Position numbers and translations under genes: made by a program
Notes under the pieces: generated by a model
Told to the model about the DNA's origin: nothing
The model's input: the letters and a program-made list of their open reading frames with translations, nothing else
Database searches by the model: none
From: Blautia hominis
GTDB lineage: Bacteria > Bacillota > Clostridia > Lachnospirales > Lachnospiraceae
DNA: 64,000 nucleotides
NCBI GenBank assembly: GCA_002270465.1
Contig: NQOF01000003.1
Coordinates: forward strand, 744,001 to 808,000
Direction: 5' to 3'
Part shown: piece after piece, positions 53,455 to 61,174 of the stretch
Numbering within the stretch: the stretch's first letter is position 1
How the letters are laid out: every line of letters starts with the position of its first letter

Positions 53455-54375
53455 ATGCCCATTAAAATACAAAGCGACTTGCCGGTTAAGGAAATACTGG
53501 AAAAAGAAAATATATTCGTCATGGATGAGGGACGTGCAGTCCATCAGGATATCCGTCCTATCCGAATCCTGATTTTAAATCTGATGCCGCTCAAGGAGGA
53601 GACAGAACTGCAGCTTCTGCGTTCTTTGTCCAATACGCCTCTGCAGGTGGATGTGTCCTTTATGATGGTTGCAACCCATGAATCAAAGAATACGGCCACC
53701 AGTCATCTAAATAAATTTTATGAGACTTTTGACCAGGTTAAGGCTCATAAGTTTGACGGAATGATCATTACAGGCGCACCGGTGGAACAGATGGAGTTCG
53801 AGGAAGTGGACTACTGGGAAGAGTTAAAAGAAATCATGGAGTGGACGAAAACCAATGTCACTTCCACGATCTATCTGTGCTGGGCTGCCCAGGCAGGACT
53901 TTACTATCATTATGGGCTGGAGAAGAAAATGATGGACCACAAGGTGTTCGGTCTTTTCAGCCATAAAGTGAAAAACCGTAAGGTGCCGCTTGTGCGTGGA
54001 TTTGATGATGAATTTTTAGCTCCCCATTCCCGTCATACAGAAGTGACGGCGGAGGATATCCATGCCTGTGAGGCTCTGACTGTGCTGGCTGAATCGGAGG
54101 AAGCCGGGGTATTCCTCTGCATGGCAATGGATGGGCGCCAGATCTTTGTTATGGGGCATCCGGAATATGACCGCGTGACTTTGGACGGGGAATATAAGAG
54201 GGATAAAGGGAAAGGGATGGATATAAAGCTTCCGAAGAATTATTATCCTGAAAATGATCCGGATAATAAGCCTCTTTTGTTGTGGAGAGCTCATGCGAAT
54301 AATTTGTATACGAATTGGTTGAATTACTATGTTTATCAGATTACGCCTTATGATTTGGAGGGGACGCCGTTCTAA
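53455..54375 (+). CDS. metA: Homoserine O-acetyltransferase of the MetA type
   Basis: A 306-residue enzyme of methionine synthesis. The catalytic cysteine is C142 (YLCWAAQ), with GHPEYD carrying the His/Glu pair near 235-237. The residue known to set acyl-donor choice is E111 (GAPVEQM); Glu here marks acetyl-CoA users, while Gly marks succinyl-CoA users. So despite homology to homoserine succinyltransferase it most likely acetylates homoserine. The last 50 or so codons become strongly G/T-ending (for example TTG and ACG), unlike the start of the gene. No SAM riboswitch is seen in the 31-nt gap upstream. Confidence 0.94.
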   Translation: MPIKIQSDLPVKEILEKENIFVMDEGRAVHQDIRPIRILILNLMPLKEETELQLLRSLSNTPLQVDVSFMMVATHESKNTATSHLNKFYETFDQVKAHKFDGMIITGAPVEQMEFEEVDYWEELKEIMEWTKTNVTSTIYLCWAAQAGLYYHYGLEKKMMDHKVFGLFSHKVKNRKVPLVRGFDDEFLAPHSRHTEVTAEDIHACEALTVLAESEEAGVFLCMAMDGRQIFVMGHPEYDRVTLDGEYKRDKGKGMDIKLPKNYYPENDPDNKPLLLWRAHANNLYTNWLNYYVYQITPYDLEGTPF

Positions 54376-54478
54376 ATCTTTCTTAAGTTTTTACCGGAAA
54401 CGTAAAGCCGCTGAATATTACGGATCACAGTGTTGATTTGTGATTCATAGTAGTAAGCAAATATTTTTTAGTATGGTT

Positions 54479-54505
54479 AGACCCTGGCACTTGCCGGGGT
54501 CTTTA
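54479..54505 (+). terminator. Terminator of the rluF-ligA-cls-metA unit
   Basis: AGACCCTGG pairs with CCGGGGTCT around CACTTG, then TTTACT. A smaller ATCACA/TGTGAT hairpin lies upstream near 54424. Confidence 0.75.
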
Positions 54506-54626
54506 CTGTACTCAGAAATCATATAATATATTGGGAGCGGGAGTAATAAGGAAACAAACTTATAATTTAGCATGAAACAGCTAAAATTTTCGTATATATT
54601 GATAAGGAATCATAGAGGTTTTAAAT

Positions 54627-56303
54627 GTGAATAAAATCGTAGATGAAAACTATATGGACTTGATTTTTGATAATTATTTGCTGAAAACTTATAGTACAGA
54701 TAATAGTATCACACAATTGAATGACAGATATTCTATAAGCCATGTACCGGTAGATAAAATGGATTATTGTGACTTGGGTAAAAAGAATCTATATTATAGC
54801 TATCCGGGATTGTTTACACTTATGTCTGAGGTGAGTCTGGAAGAAGCAGGTGTAACTGTGATTCAGAATAACCCGCACCTTGCGCTTTACGGAAATAATA
54901 TTTTAATCGGTATTATTGATACTGGTATTGATTATCAGCATCCGGCTTTTATGACCAGTAACGATACATCGCGTATAGTTAGAATATGGGACCAGTCAAT
55001 CCAGGACGGTCCTGCGCCGAAAGGGTATTCGTATGGTACAGAATATACTAATGAGATTATTAATACGGCACTTAACAGCAGTGATCCGTTATCTGTGGTG
55101 CCTTCAAGGGATGAAAATGGTCACGGAACGGCTATAGCAAGTATTGCAGCAGGAAGTTCGGACGGTATTTCTACTTTTAGAGGTGTGGTACCAAAAGCAC
55201 AGCTTGTTGTAGTGAAGTTAAAAAAGCCCAAAAAGAAATTGCTCCAAATTTCGTTTGTTCCTGATAATGTGGAATGCTATCAGGAGACGGATATTATTTT
55301 GGGACTAAAATATCTACAGGAGACAGCAGAACGTTTGAAACGCCCTATGGCAGTTTGCTTCACTCTTGGAAGCAGCCAGGGAAGCCATACAGGCCTGGGA
55401 ACGTTAAGTGAATACATATCCGGTCTTTCACTGCTTCCAAGGTTTAATATTGCGATTGCTGCAGGAAATGAAGGGAGCCGAAACCGGCACTATTATAGTT
55501 CAGTTGACAAAGCTCCGTACGAACACATGTTTGAATTGAAGGTGAGTGAAAAGGATAAGTTATTTGCAGTCGAAATATGGGCACAGGTACCTGCAAGGCT
55601 TACAATTGAGATCATTACTCCTGTGGGTGAGAGTACCAGGTTAAACTATCCTCAACTAGGAAGCTGCAATCAATTTAGCTTTGTTTTTGAAGACAGTCAA
55701 TTATGGGTCAATAATATTGTGCTGGAAAAGGAGACAGGTGACCAGTTGATTGTAGTGAGGTTCAAAAATCCGAATAGTGGGATTTGGCGTTTTCGTCTGG
55801 TTAATTTGGAAACAGAAGCCTTTTCTTTTGACGCATGGCTTCCTTCCGGTGATTTAATATCAAAGGATACTTATTTTTTGGGGGCATCTCCCTATACAAC
55901 GGTTACAATACCGGGGAATTCTGAAAATGCTTTGACGGTCACAGCGTATGATCCGCTGACAGACCGTATTTTAACCAATGCAGGCCGCGGGTATACCAGG
56001 ATTAATCAGATAACACCGGATGTAGCAGCACCGGGATATCAGACATCCTGTGCTTTTCCGGATAAACGGTACGGAGCTATGACAGGGACAGGGGCGGCGG
56101 CGGCCTTTACTGCTGGTGTTATTGCTATGGTACTTGAATGGGCAGTACGTGAAGGGAATTATCCGGCGATTACAGGATATGAGATAAACAGATTGATTAT
56201 CCGTGGTGCAAACAGAAACATTTCAACTAATAAATACCCAAATCCAATCTGGGGATATGGTATTCTGGATATTTATAATTTATTTTTAAAACTTAGTCTT
56301 TAG
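54627..56303 (+). CDS. Csp-like subtilase, probable pseudoprotease (Ser to Gly)
   Basis: A 558-residue S8 (subtilisin) protein without a signal peptide, with the domain order of Clostridial Csp proteins: short prodomain, catalytic domain split by a jelly-roll insert (about 300-430). The triad is D98 (IIDTGIDYQHP), H166 (NGHGTAIA) and, at the serine position in GTSxA, G489 (TGTGAAAAFTAG), confirmed by codon GGG 56091-56093. The oxyanion Asn (AAGNEG, N281) is kept. Without the serine it should not cleave peptides. In Clostridioides difficile the pseudoprotease CspC takes part in germinant signalling, so a germination role is possible. GTG start at 54627 with GAGGT upstream. Confidence 0.88.
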   Translation: MNKIVDENYMDLIFDNYLLKTYSTDNSITQLNDRYSISHVPVDKMDYCDLGKKNLYYSYPGLFTLMSEVSLEEAGVTVIQNNPHLALYGNNILIGIIDTGIDYQHPAFMTSNDTSRIVRIWDQSIQDGPAPKGYSYGTEYTNEIINTALNSSDPLSVVPSRDENGHGTAIASIAAGSSDGISTFRGVVPKAQLVVVKLKKPKKKLLQISFVPDNVECYQETDIILGLKYLQETAERLKRPMAVCFTLGSSQGSHTGLGTLSEYISGLSLLPRFNIAIAAGNEGSRNRHYYSSVDKAPYEHMFELKVSEKDKLFAVEIWAQVPARLTIEIITPVGESTRLNYPQLGSCNQFSFVFEDSQLWVNNIVLEKETGDQLIVVRFKNPNSGIWRFRLVNLETEAFSFDAWLPSGDLISKDTYFLGASPYTTVTIPGNSENALTVTAYDPLTDRILTNAGRGYTRINQITPDVAAPGYQTSCAFPDKRYGAMTGTGAAAAFTAGVIAMVLEWAVREGNYPAITGYEINRLIIRGANRNISTNKYPNPIWGYGILDIYNLFLKLSL

Positions 56304-56355
56304 AAATATACAGAATAAAATGATCCCAAGGTTTTAAAAGATAAAGTGAAGCGGA

Positions 56356-56391
56356 CTTTTCAGAGCTGCAGCTGTCTGTGGCTCTGAAAAG
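56356..56391 (+). terminator. Hairpin after the subtilase gene
   Basis: CTTTTCAGAGC (56356-56366) pairs perfectly with GCTCTGAAAAG (56381-56391); no T-run. Confidence 0.6.
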
Positions 56392-56461
56392 CCTTAAGTC
56401 GGGCCTTCAGTTATTACCGAGGAGTAGAGATGAGAGCGACAGAAAATTCTGATAAATCAGC

Positions 56462-56809
56462 CTATACAAATGGAGGATTATTTTCATTTTTATTGTTGAG
56501 CAGCCAATAAGCCATGAAATCAAGAAATTCTCCATTACTCGGAGGAACCTCTAATTCCTTTCCGGCTATCTTTTCCATAAGAGCGCGATTATTTTCCCAA
56601 CACTTTTCAATTACAGTACGGATATTGCGTTCTATTCTCTTGTCCGGAATTCTGTGTCGCTGAGCAAGTACTGGATAGATATCTTTGGTTATTTTAATGC
56701 AACTACCATAATTATCTTTTGCAATTTCTATTGCTTCTGGTAAAAGATAATATCCATTATAGCGTGATGTAATGTTGAATTTCCTAATGATTTCAATTTC
56801 CATGTTCAT
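56462..56809 (-). CDS. Stand-alone Spo0A C-terminal DNA-binding domain protein
   Basis: A 115-residue protein consisting only of a Spo0A C-terminal-type domain: FNITSRYNGYYLLPEAIEIA, then ITKDIYPVLAQRHRIPDKRIERNIRTVIEKCW, matching the sigma-A-contact and recognition-helix regions (IPDKRIERNIRTVIEK). There is no receiver domain, and the ATG with AGGAGGAG just upstream shows that it is a real start, not a fragment. It could bind 0A-box-like DNA without phosphorylation or dimerise with Spo0A. It lies convergent to the Csp-like gene. Confidence 0.85.
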   Translation of the reverse strand: MNMEIEIIRKFNITSRYNGYYLLPEAIEIAKDNYGSCIKITKDIYPVLAQRHRIPDKRIERNIRTVIEKCWENNRALMEKIAGKELEVPPSNGEFLDFMAYWLLNNKNENNPPFV

Positions 56810-57557
56810 AAAAAGTTCTCCTCCTTAGTTTAATACCTCATTATCATAAAACATTTAGGAGGGTTTGTACGAAAAATTACAAAAAATTACAATTTACGAC
56901 TTAATGTTAAGATAATGTTACATATTATTGCAATATTATTAAACACTCAATTTTTATGAGTGAAATATACGATAAGGTATTATTATGTAAAATTATAATG
57001 TATTATATATAAAGTTGTCAATAGAAAAATATTTAAGTTTTCGGGGTACGTAGTCCATCAAAAGGATGAGCCTTACTCAACAACCAAACTGCACCAAAGA
57101 TTGATTGTTACCCATTCTCCCCAATATGCAGCATATTGATCAGATAAGGTGTTTATATCTTTAACCTTTCCATAAGTAGATTCCGCATAATTTTCAGATA
57201 TATCTGTTGTGATATCTTCTGTTTCAGTTGAACAGCTTCCCATCTCCATTCATTAATTATATGGTCATTTTATACTTAACATCTCTTGCTCTTTTGGTTG
57301 GTTTTACAAGGAGTATATCTTAAAATCCGGTGTTATCTGAAAGGTTGGTTGGAAGCAAGGGGATATTAATATTTATTCCAAAGCTATGTACGAAATCATT
57401 ATAGAGCGAGTTCCCATATCCAAATGATATTGTAGTTTCATATCATAAATTCAAGTATGGTTTTTACATGTATTTTACAGTATTATGATAGCGTTTTTTA
57501 CAGCAATGCCGTATTCTATAAAAAAGAAAAATCAACTTAATGGAAAGGGAAAACTTA
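56810..57557. other. AT-rich gap with a possible gene remnant
   Basis: About 750 bases of strongly AT-rich sequence. Apart from the ORF at 57073-57249 there are only a CTCA/TGAG-type hairpin near 56947 and poly-A/T runs. No promoter assignment is firm. Confidence 0.5.
57073..57249 (-). pseudogene. 58-residue ORF, possible gene remnant
   Basis: Minus-strand ORF from ATG 57249 to TAA 57073-57075. The peptide has a Thr/Glu/Asp-rich start (MGSCSTETEDITTD) and ends QYAAYWGEWVTINLWC..., like the tail of a larger protein. No firm ribosome site is seen; it may be the residue of a lost gene or a small real one. Confidence 0.3.
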
Positions 57558-57821
57558 ATGAAATCAAAGAAATGCAGAAGTATACTAAATGGACTTGCAT
57601 TTGTAGCAATTGAGATAGTTTTTTTATCATATATCCCCTTTTTAAGTTCGATTCGTAGGGAAATGATTACTGTAGCAACATTTCTTATAATTAGTGATCT
57701 TATTTTTGGATTTATTTTTTTACGGTGTCCGTACTGCAAAAAATTATTAAATTTTCGATGGTCGTCACAAAGCATTTGTCATAACTGTGGGGAGAGATTA
57801 GATGATTATAACTTGAAATAA
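57558..57821 (+). CDS. Small membrane protein with C-terminal zinc ribbon
   Basis: An 87-residue protein. Two hydrophobic segments (about 9-27 and 39-57) are followed by a zinc-ribbon-like tail with CPYCKKLLNF and ICHNCGERLDDY, two CxxC pairs. It probably sits in the membrane with the ribbon in the cytoplasm. ATG 57558 follows AAAGGGA; the in-frame ATG 57540 is weaker. Function unknown. Both it and the next gene lie in an AT-rich stretch that may be of foreign origin. Confidence 0.6.
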   Translation: MKSKKCRSILNGLAFVAIEIVFLSYIPFLSSIRREMITVATFLIISDLIFGFIFLRCPYCKKLLNFRWSSQSICHNCGERLDDYNLK

Positions 57822-57953
57822 TAGGTGCGAAGTTTGCAAAGCATTGTTTCTTCAAGTAAATCTACTGTTTAAGTACTTTAGAATTTATTTCACAAAAAGG
57901 AGAGGGGGCGAAAATAAAATATAAAAATTTCAATGAATTAGTACCAAGGACTG

Positions 57954-58271
57954 TCAACAAAAATATGAAGGAGGGGCTGAGTTATCCAAGATAGCCTCCT
58001 CCATCATATTTCTAAAACTCCCACTTCTTACTAAAAAAAGTGCTAACGAATCTTCCGCATCTACCCACATCTGCAAATTACCATCAAGATATAGTCTTGC
58101 ATATTCTAGTGGTTCGTCTATCCCTAATGAAGTCAGCGCATACTCTGTTCCGGGTGTGGTTTTTAAATTTTTCTCAGCTTTCAAACAATCAATGCGAAGC
58201 ATATATCCTGCACTGGTGTAAATATCAATGCTATTGCGATGAATATTGTATTCTGCATATATTGTTCTCAT
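57954..58271 (-). CDS. Small hypothetical protein, DUF6061-like
   Basis: A 105-residue soluble protein. The middle part GIDEPLEYARLYLDGNLQMWVDAED resembles small Clostridia proteins grouped as DUF6061, whose function is unknown; the match is from memory of the pattern and uncertain. GGAG precedes the start by about ten bases. The coding strand is AT-rich. Nothing in the neighbourhood suggests a pathway. Confidence 0.5.
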   Translation of the reverse strand: MRTIYAEYNIHRNSIDIYTSAGYMLRIDCLKAEKNLKTTPGTEYALTSLGIDEPLEYARLYLDGNLQMWVDAEDSLALFLVRSGSFRNMMEEAILDNSAPPSYFC

Positions 58272-58449
58272 CGTATTTTATCTCCATAATCTTTTTAATC
58301 AGGTCAAAAATAGAAGAGACTGGGATACTATGGGAAATGCGAGTAAAATCCTTCCAGAAGTTGCTTGTTAAATATCAGGATTTTGAGTGACAACATGCCG
58401 TGAAAGGTGGCACAATTTATATAAATACGTTATACTATAAACGCAAAGA

Positions 58450-58632
58450 TAAAAACACAACGTATGGCAAAGCCATACAGACCCGGCCGGTAGTCCGGGC
58501 GCAGTCAGAGCTGGTAAATGGCTCAGTCTGTAAGTAACCTTCCTCCTTAGGTCGTCCCTTCTTTGCCGGACATGTGCAGCGATACACGGAAGGTATTCCT
58601 CACAGTCCATTAAAACATTTCAAGGAGGAACG
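58450..58632 (+). promoter_or_regulatory. yjdF RNA motif (riboswitch) of yjdF
   Basis: The 5' region of yjdF contains a compact structured leader: TATGGC/GCCATA (58455-58470), ACCCGGCCGG-AGTCCGGGC, a conserved-looking AGTCAGAGCTGG...GGCTCAGTCTG segment, and a final CCGGACATGTGC...CACGGAAGG, before AAGGAGG of the gene. yjdF RNAs are known to precede yjdF genes and to bind azaaromatic compounds. Class assignment relies on gene context and general shape; boundaries are approximate. Confidence 0.75.
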
Positions 58633-58635
58633 ATT

Positions 58636-59055
58636 ATGGACAGAATTTCGATAACAGTGAAGGTGTTTTTTCAGGACCCCTTTTGGATTGGCCTGTGTGA
58701 ACGAGCAGACAACGGAGGCCGCTCCGTATGTAAAGTCACATTTGGGCCGGAGCCAAAGGAGTATGAGGTACAGGAATTTATCAGTCAGAACTGGTATCGT
58801 TTAAGTTTCAGTCCGGCTGTTGCCGAAGCGGAGAGAAGAACAGAGCACAGGAATCCGAAAAGGATGCTGCGTGAGGTGAAAAAGCAGATGAACCGGACAG
58901 GCATTGGCACAAAAGCCCAGCAGGCTCTGAAGCTCCAGCATGAGGAAAACAAAGAGAAACGCAAATCCTTTACCAAAGAGAAAAGGGAAGAGGAGGAGCA
59001 GAGAAAATTTGCTCTTAGGCAGCAGAAAAGAAAGGAAAAGCACAGAGGAAGATAA
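58636..59055 (+). CDS. yjdF: YjdF-family protein (DUF2992)
   Basis: A 139-residue protein. The N-terminal half ITVKVFFQDPFWIGLCERAD and KVTFGPEPKEYEVQEFI is the YjdF signature; the C-terminal half is a Lys/Glu/Arg-rich helical tail. Its biochemical role is unknown, but the gene is linked to responses to aromatic toxic compounds through its riboswitch. AAGGAGG precedes the ATG. Terminator at 59074 ends the unit. Confidence 0.92.
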   Translation: MDRISITVKVFFQDPFWIGLCERADNGGRSVCKVTFGPEPKEYEVQEFISQNWYRLSFSPAVAEAERRTEHRNPKRMLREVKKQMNRTGIGTKAQQALKLQHEENKEKRKSFTKEKREEEEQRKFALRQQKRKEKHRGR

Positions 59056-59073
59056 TCTCTTGTGCATTTCAAA

Positions 59074-59108
59074 AAGGCTTGAAACGGGGATCCGTTTCAG
59101 GTCTTTTT
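59074..59108 (+). terminator. Terminator after yjdF
   Basis: CTTGAAACGG pairs with CCGTTTCAGG within an AAAAAGG...CTTTTT frame; loop GGAT. Confidence 0.88.
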
Positions 59109-59144
59109 GTGTATTGGGTGATACATGTATGAAATGTATGATAC

Positions 59145-59258
59145 TTGAAAAATTTAAAAATATAATGTATATTATGACCAAACGTGATATGATGAAAGAA
59201 TGACAATATGTGATAGAGTTACAGAAAAACAACTAAATATATGTTATAAATATATAAA
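59145..59258 (+). promoter_or_regulatory. Candidate promoter region of katA
   Basis: TTGAAA (59145-59150), 17 bp, TATATT (59168-59173). Further down, TTATAAATATATAAA (59244-59258) resembles a PerR box but matches only about 10 of 14 defined positions, so peroxide control is a suggestion. Confidence 0.4.
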
Positions 59259-59355
59259 TAGCACAAAATGTTAAGGGGCATAATAAAAACATTTACCACG
59301 ATACACTAGTTACCTTATTGATCACGGAGGTGTCTGAAGAAAAGGAGATTGAAGC

Positions 59356-60864
59356 ATGGAAGAAAACAAATGGAAACTTACGAATGAGGCAGGTGCGCCT
59401 GTGGCAGAAAATGAGCATTCTCTGACAGCCGGCTCAAGAGGTCCGGTAGTTATGCAGGATGTGTGGCTGATGGAGAAACTGGCGCATTTTGACCGGGAAG
59501 TCATTCCTGAGCGAAGAATGCATGCAAAAGGCTGGGGTGCCTATGGAAAGCTGACGGTTACCCATGATATTTCCCGGTTTACAAAAGCGAAGGTTCTGCA
59601 GCCGGGAGCAGAAACAGAGCTTTTTATCCGTTTTTCTACGGTAGCCGGAGAGCGCGGAGCAGCGGACGCAGAACGTGATATCCGTGGTGTGGCTGTGAAA
59701 TTTTACACGGAAGAGGGAAACTGGGATTTGGTTGGAAACAACACCCCCACGTTTTTCCTGCGTGATGTACATAATTTTCCGGATTTAAACCGGGCAGTAA
59801 AGCGGGACCCCAGGACAGGCATGCGTTCTGCGCAGAACAATTGGGATTTCTGGACACTGCTTCCGGAGACATTCCATCAGACTACCATTGTGATGTCTGA
59901 CAGGGGAATCCCGGCATCCTTCAGGAATATGCATTTTTATGGTGAGCATACATATTCTTTTTATAATGAAAAAAATGAACGGTTCTGGTGTAAATTTCAT
60001 TTCCATACACAGCAGGGAATCAAAAACCTGACAGATGATGAGGCAGAGAAAATATGCGGTATGGATCGGGAGAGCCATGGACGTGACCTCTTTGAGGCCA
60101 TTGAGCAGGGCGATTACCCCAAGTGGACCATGTATGTACAGATCATGACAGAGGAACAAGCGAGAAACCATTATGAGAACCCCTTTGATATTACAAAAAT
60201 TTGGAGGCACAGAGAATATCCCCTTATAGAAGTCGGCGAGCTGGAGCTGAACAGAAATCCGGAAAATTATTTTGCGGAGGTTGAACAGGCCGCTTTTACA
60301 CCGGCCCACGTGGTGCCGGGTATTGGATTTTCACCGGATAAGTTTCTGCAGGGACGGTTGTTTGTATATGGGGATGCCCACAGATACCGCCTGGGAGTCA
60401 ATTACAATGAGATTCCGGTAAATCGTGCAAAATGTCAGGTCAATGATTATCACCGGGATGGCGCCATGCGTGTGGACGGTAACTATGGAAGAGCACCGTC
60501 ATATTCCCCCAACAGTGCAGGGATATGGTCCTCGCAGCCGGAAGTGATGGAGCCGCCCCTGGATTTAGAGGGAGCCATGTATGCCTATGATCCCACGGAT
60601 GATCCTACAGATGACTGCTTCAGGGCGGGAGGGGATTTGTGGCGTATCATGGAGGAGGAGAAAAAGGCTCTTCTGATTGAAAACACGGCGCGCAATATTG
60701 CACCGGTGACTGAAAATATAAAATATCGTCATGCAGTACATTGTTTCTGGGCGGACGCAGAATATGGTGAATGGATCACAGAGGCCATGCATTTGGATCT
60801 TGACAAAGTAAAGGAACTTGCAAAAGGGAACCATGACAGGTTAATACAGGCAACCTTAAGGTAA
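59356..60864 (+). CDS. katA: Monofunctional heme catalase
   Basis: A 502-residue small-subunit catalase that breaks hydrogen peroxide to water and oxygen. The distal histidine is H56 ([11 protein letters not shown]), the distal Asn lies in [12 protein letters not shown], and the proximal heme tyrosine is Y338 ([14 protein letters not shown]). AAAAGGAG precedes the ATG. A catalase is notable in what looks like an anaerobic spore former. The gene is single, with a hairpin at 60943-60979 after it. Confidence 0.96.
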   Translation: MEENKWKLTNEAGAPVAENEHSLTAGSRGPVVMQDVWLMEKLAHFDREVIPERRMHAKGWGAYGKLTVTHDISRFTKAKVLQPGAETELFIRFSTVAGERGAADAERDIRGVAVKFYTEEGNWDLVGNNTPTFFLRDVHNFPDLNRAVKRDPRTGMRSAQNNWDFWTLLPETFHQTTIVMSDRGIPASFRNMHFYGEHTYSFYNEKNERFWCKFHFHTQQGIKNLTDDEAEKICGMDRESHGRDLFEAIEQGDYPKWTMYVQIMTEEQARNHYENPFDITKIWRHREYPLIEVGELELNRNPENYFAEVEQAAFTPAHVVPGIGFSPDKFLQGRLFVYGDAHRYRLGVNYNEIPVNRAKCQVNDYHRDGAMRVDGNYGRAPSYSPNSAGIWSSQPEVMEPPLDLEGAMYAYDPTDDPTDDCFRAGGDLWRIMEEEKKALLIENTARNIAPVTENIKYRHAVHCFWADAEYGEWITEAMHLDLDKVKELAKGNHDRLIQATLR

Positions 60865-60942
60865 TGGAAACCAGCCATATGAAGCAGTTAGAAATAGAAG
60901 AGTGGAGGAAACAACAGCATAGGATAAAACAGCAGGTCATAT

Positions 60943-60979
60943 CAGGAGGCGCAGAGGGAGATTCCCTTTGCGCTTCCTG
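60943..60979 (+). terminator. Hairpin after katA
   Basis: CAGGAGGCGCAGAGGGA pairs with TCCCTTTGCGCTTCCTG with two wobble pairs, loop GAT; weak T content afterwards. Confidence 0.65.
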
Positions 60980-61089
60980 TGTTATTGAGACTGGGGCAAC
61001 TGTAATCCTCCTGTTTTGCTGCATATAAAATATGAATTTTGTTCTTGCTTTTTTATTTTAAATAGAGTATAGTGGATATAAATATTTTT

Positions 61090-61127
61090 GTCTTTCGGAA
61101 AAAGACAAATGACTTTTTCTGAAAGAC
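61090..61127 (+). promoter_or_regulatory. Leader hairpin before pyruvate carboxylase
   Basis: GTCTTTCGGAAAAAG (61090-61104) pairs with CTTTTTCTGAAAGAC (61113-61127), one wobble pair. It may be an operator or a leader structure; the rest of 60980-61174 shows only A/T-rich sequence. Confidence 0.5.
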
Positions 61128-61174
61128 AAAACAGAAACAAATCACATTATGGTCAAAGAAACAGGAGGAAAGGT

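Noticed and set aside
59244-59258. PerR box upstream of katA
   Set aside because: Only about 10 of 14 defined positions match in a very AT-rich context; kept as a suggestion only in the promoter entry.
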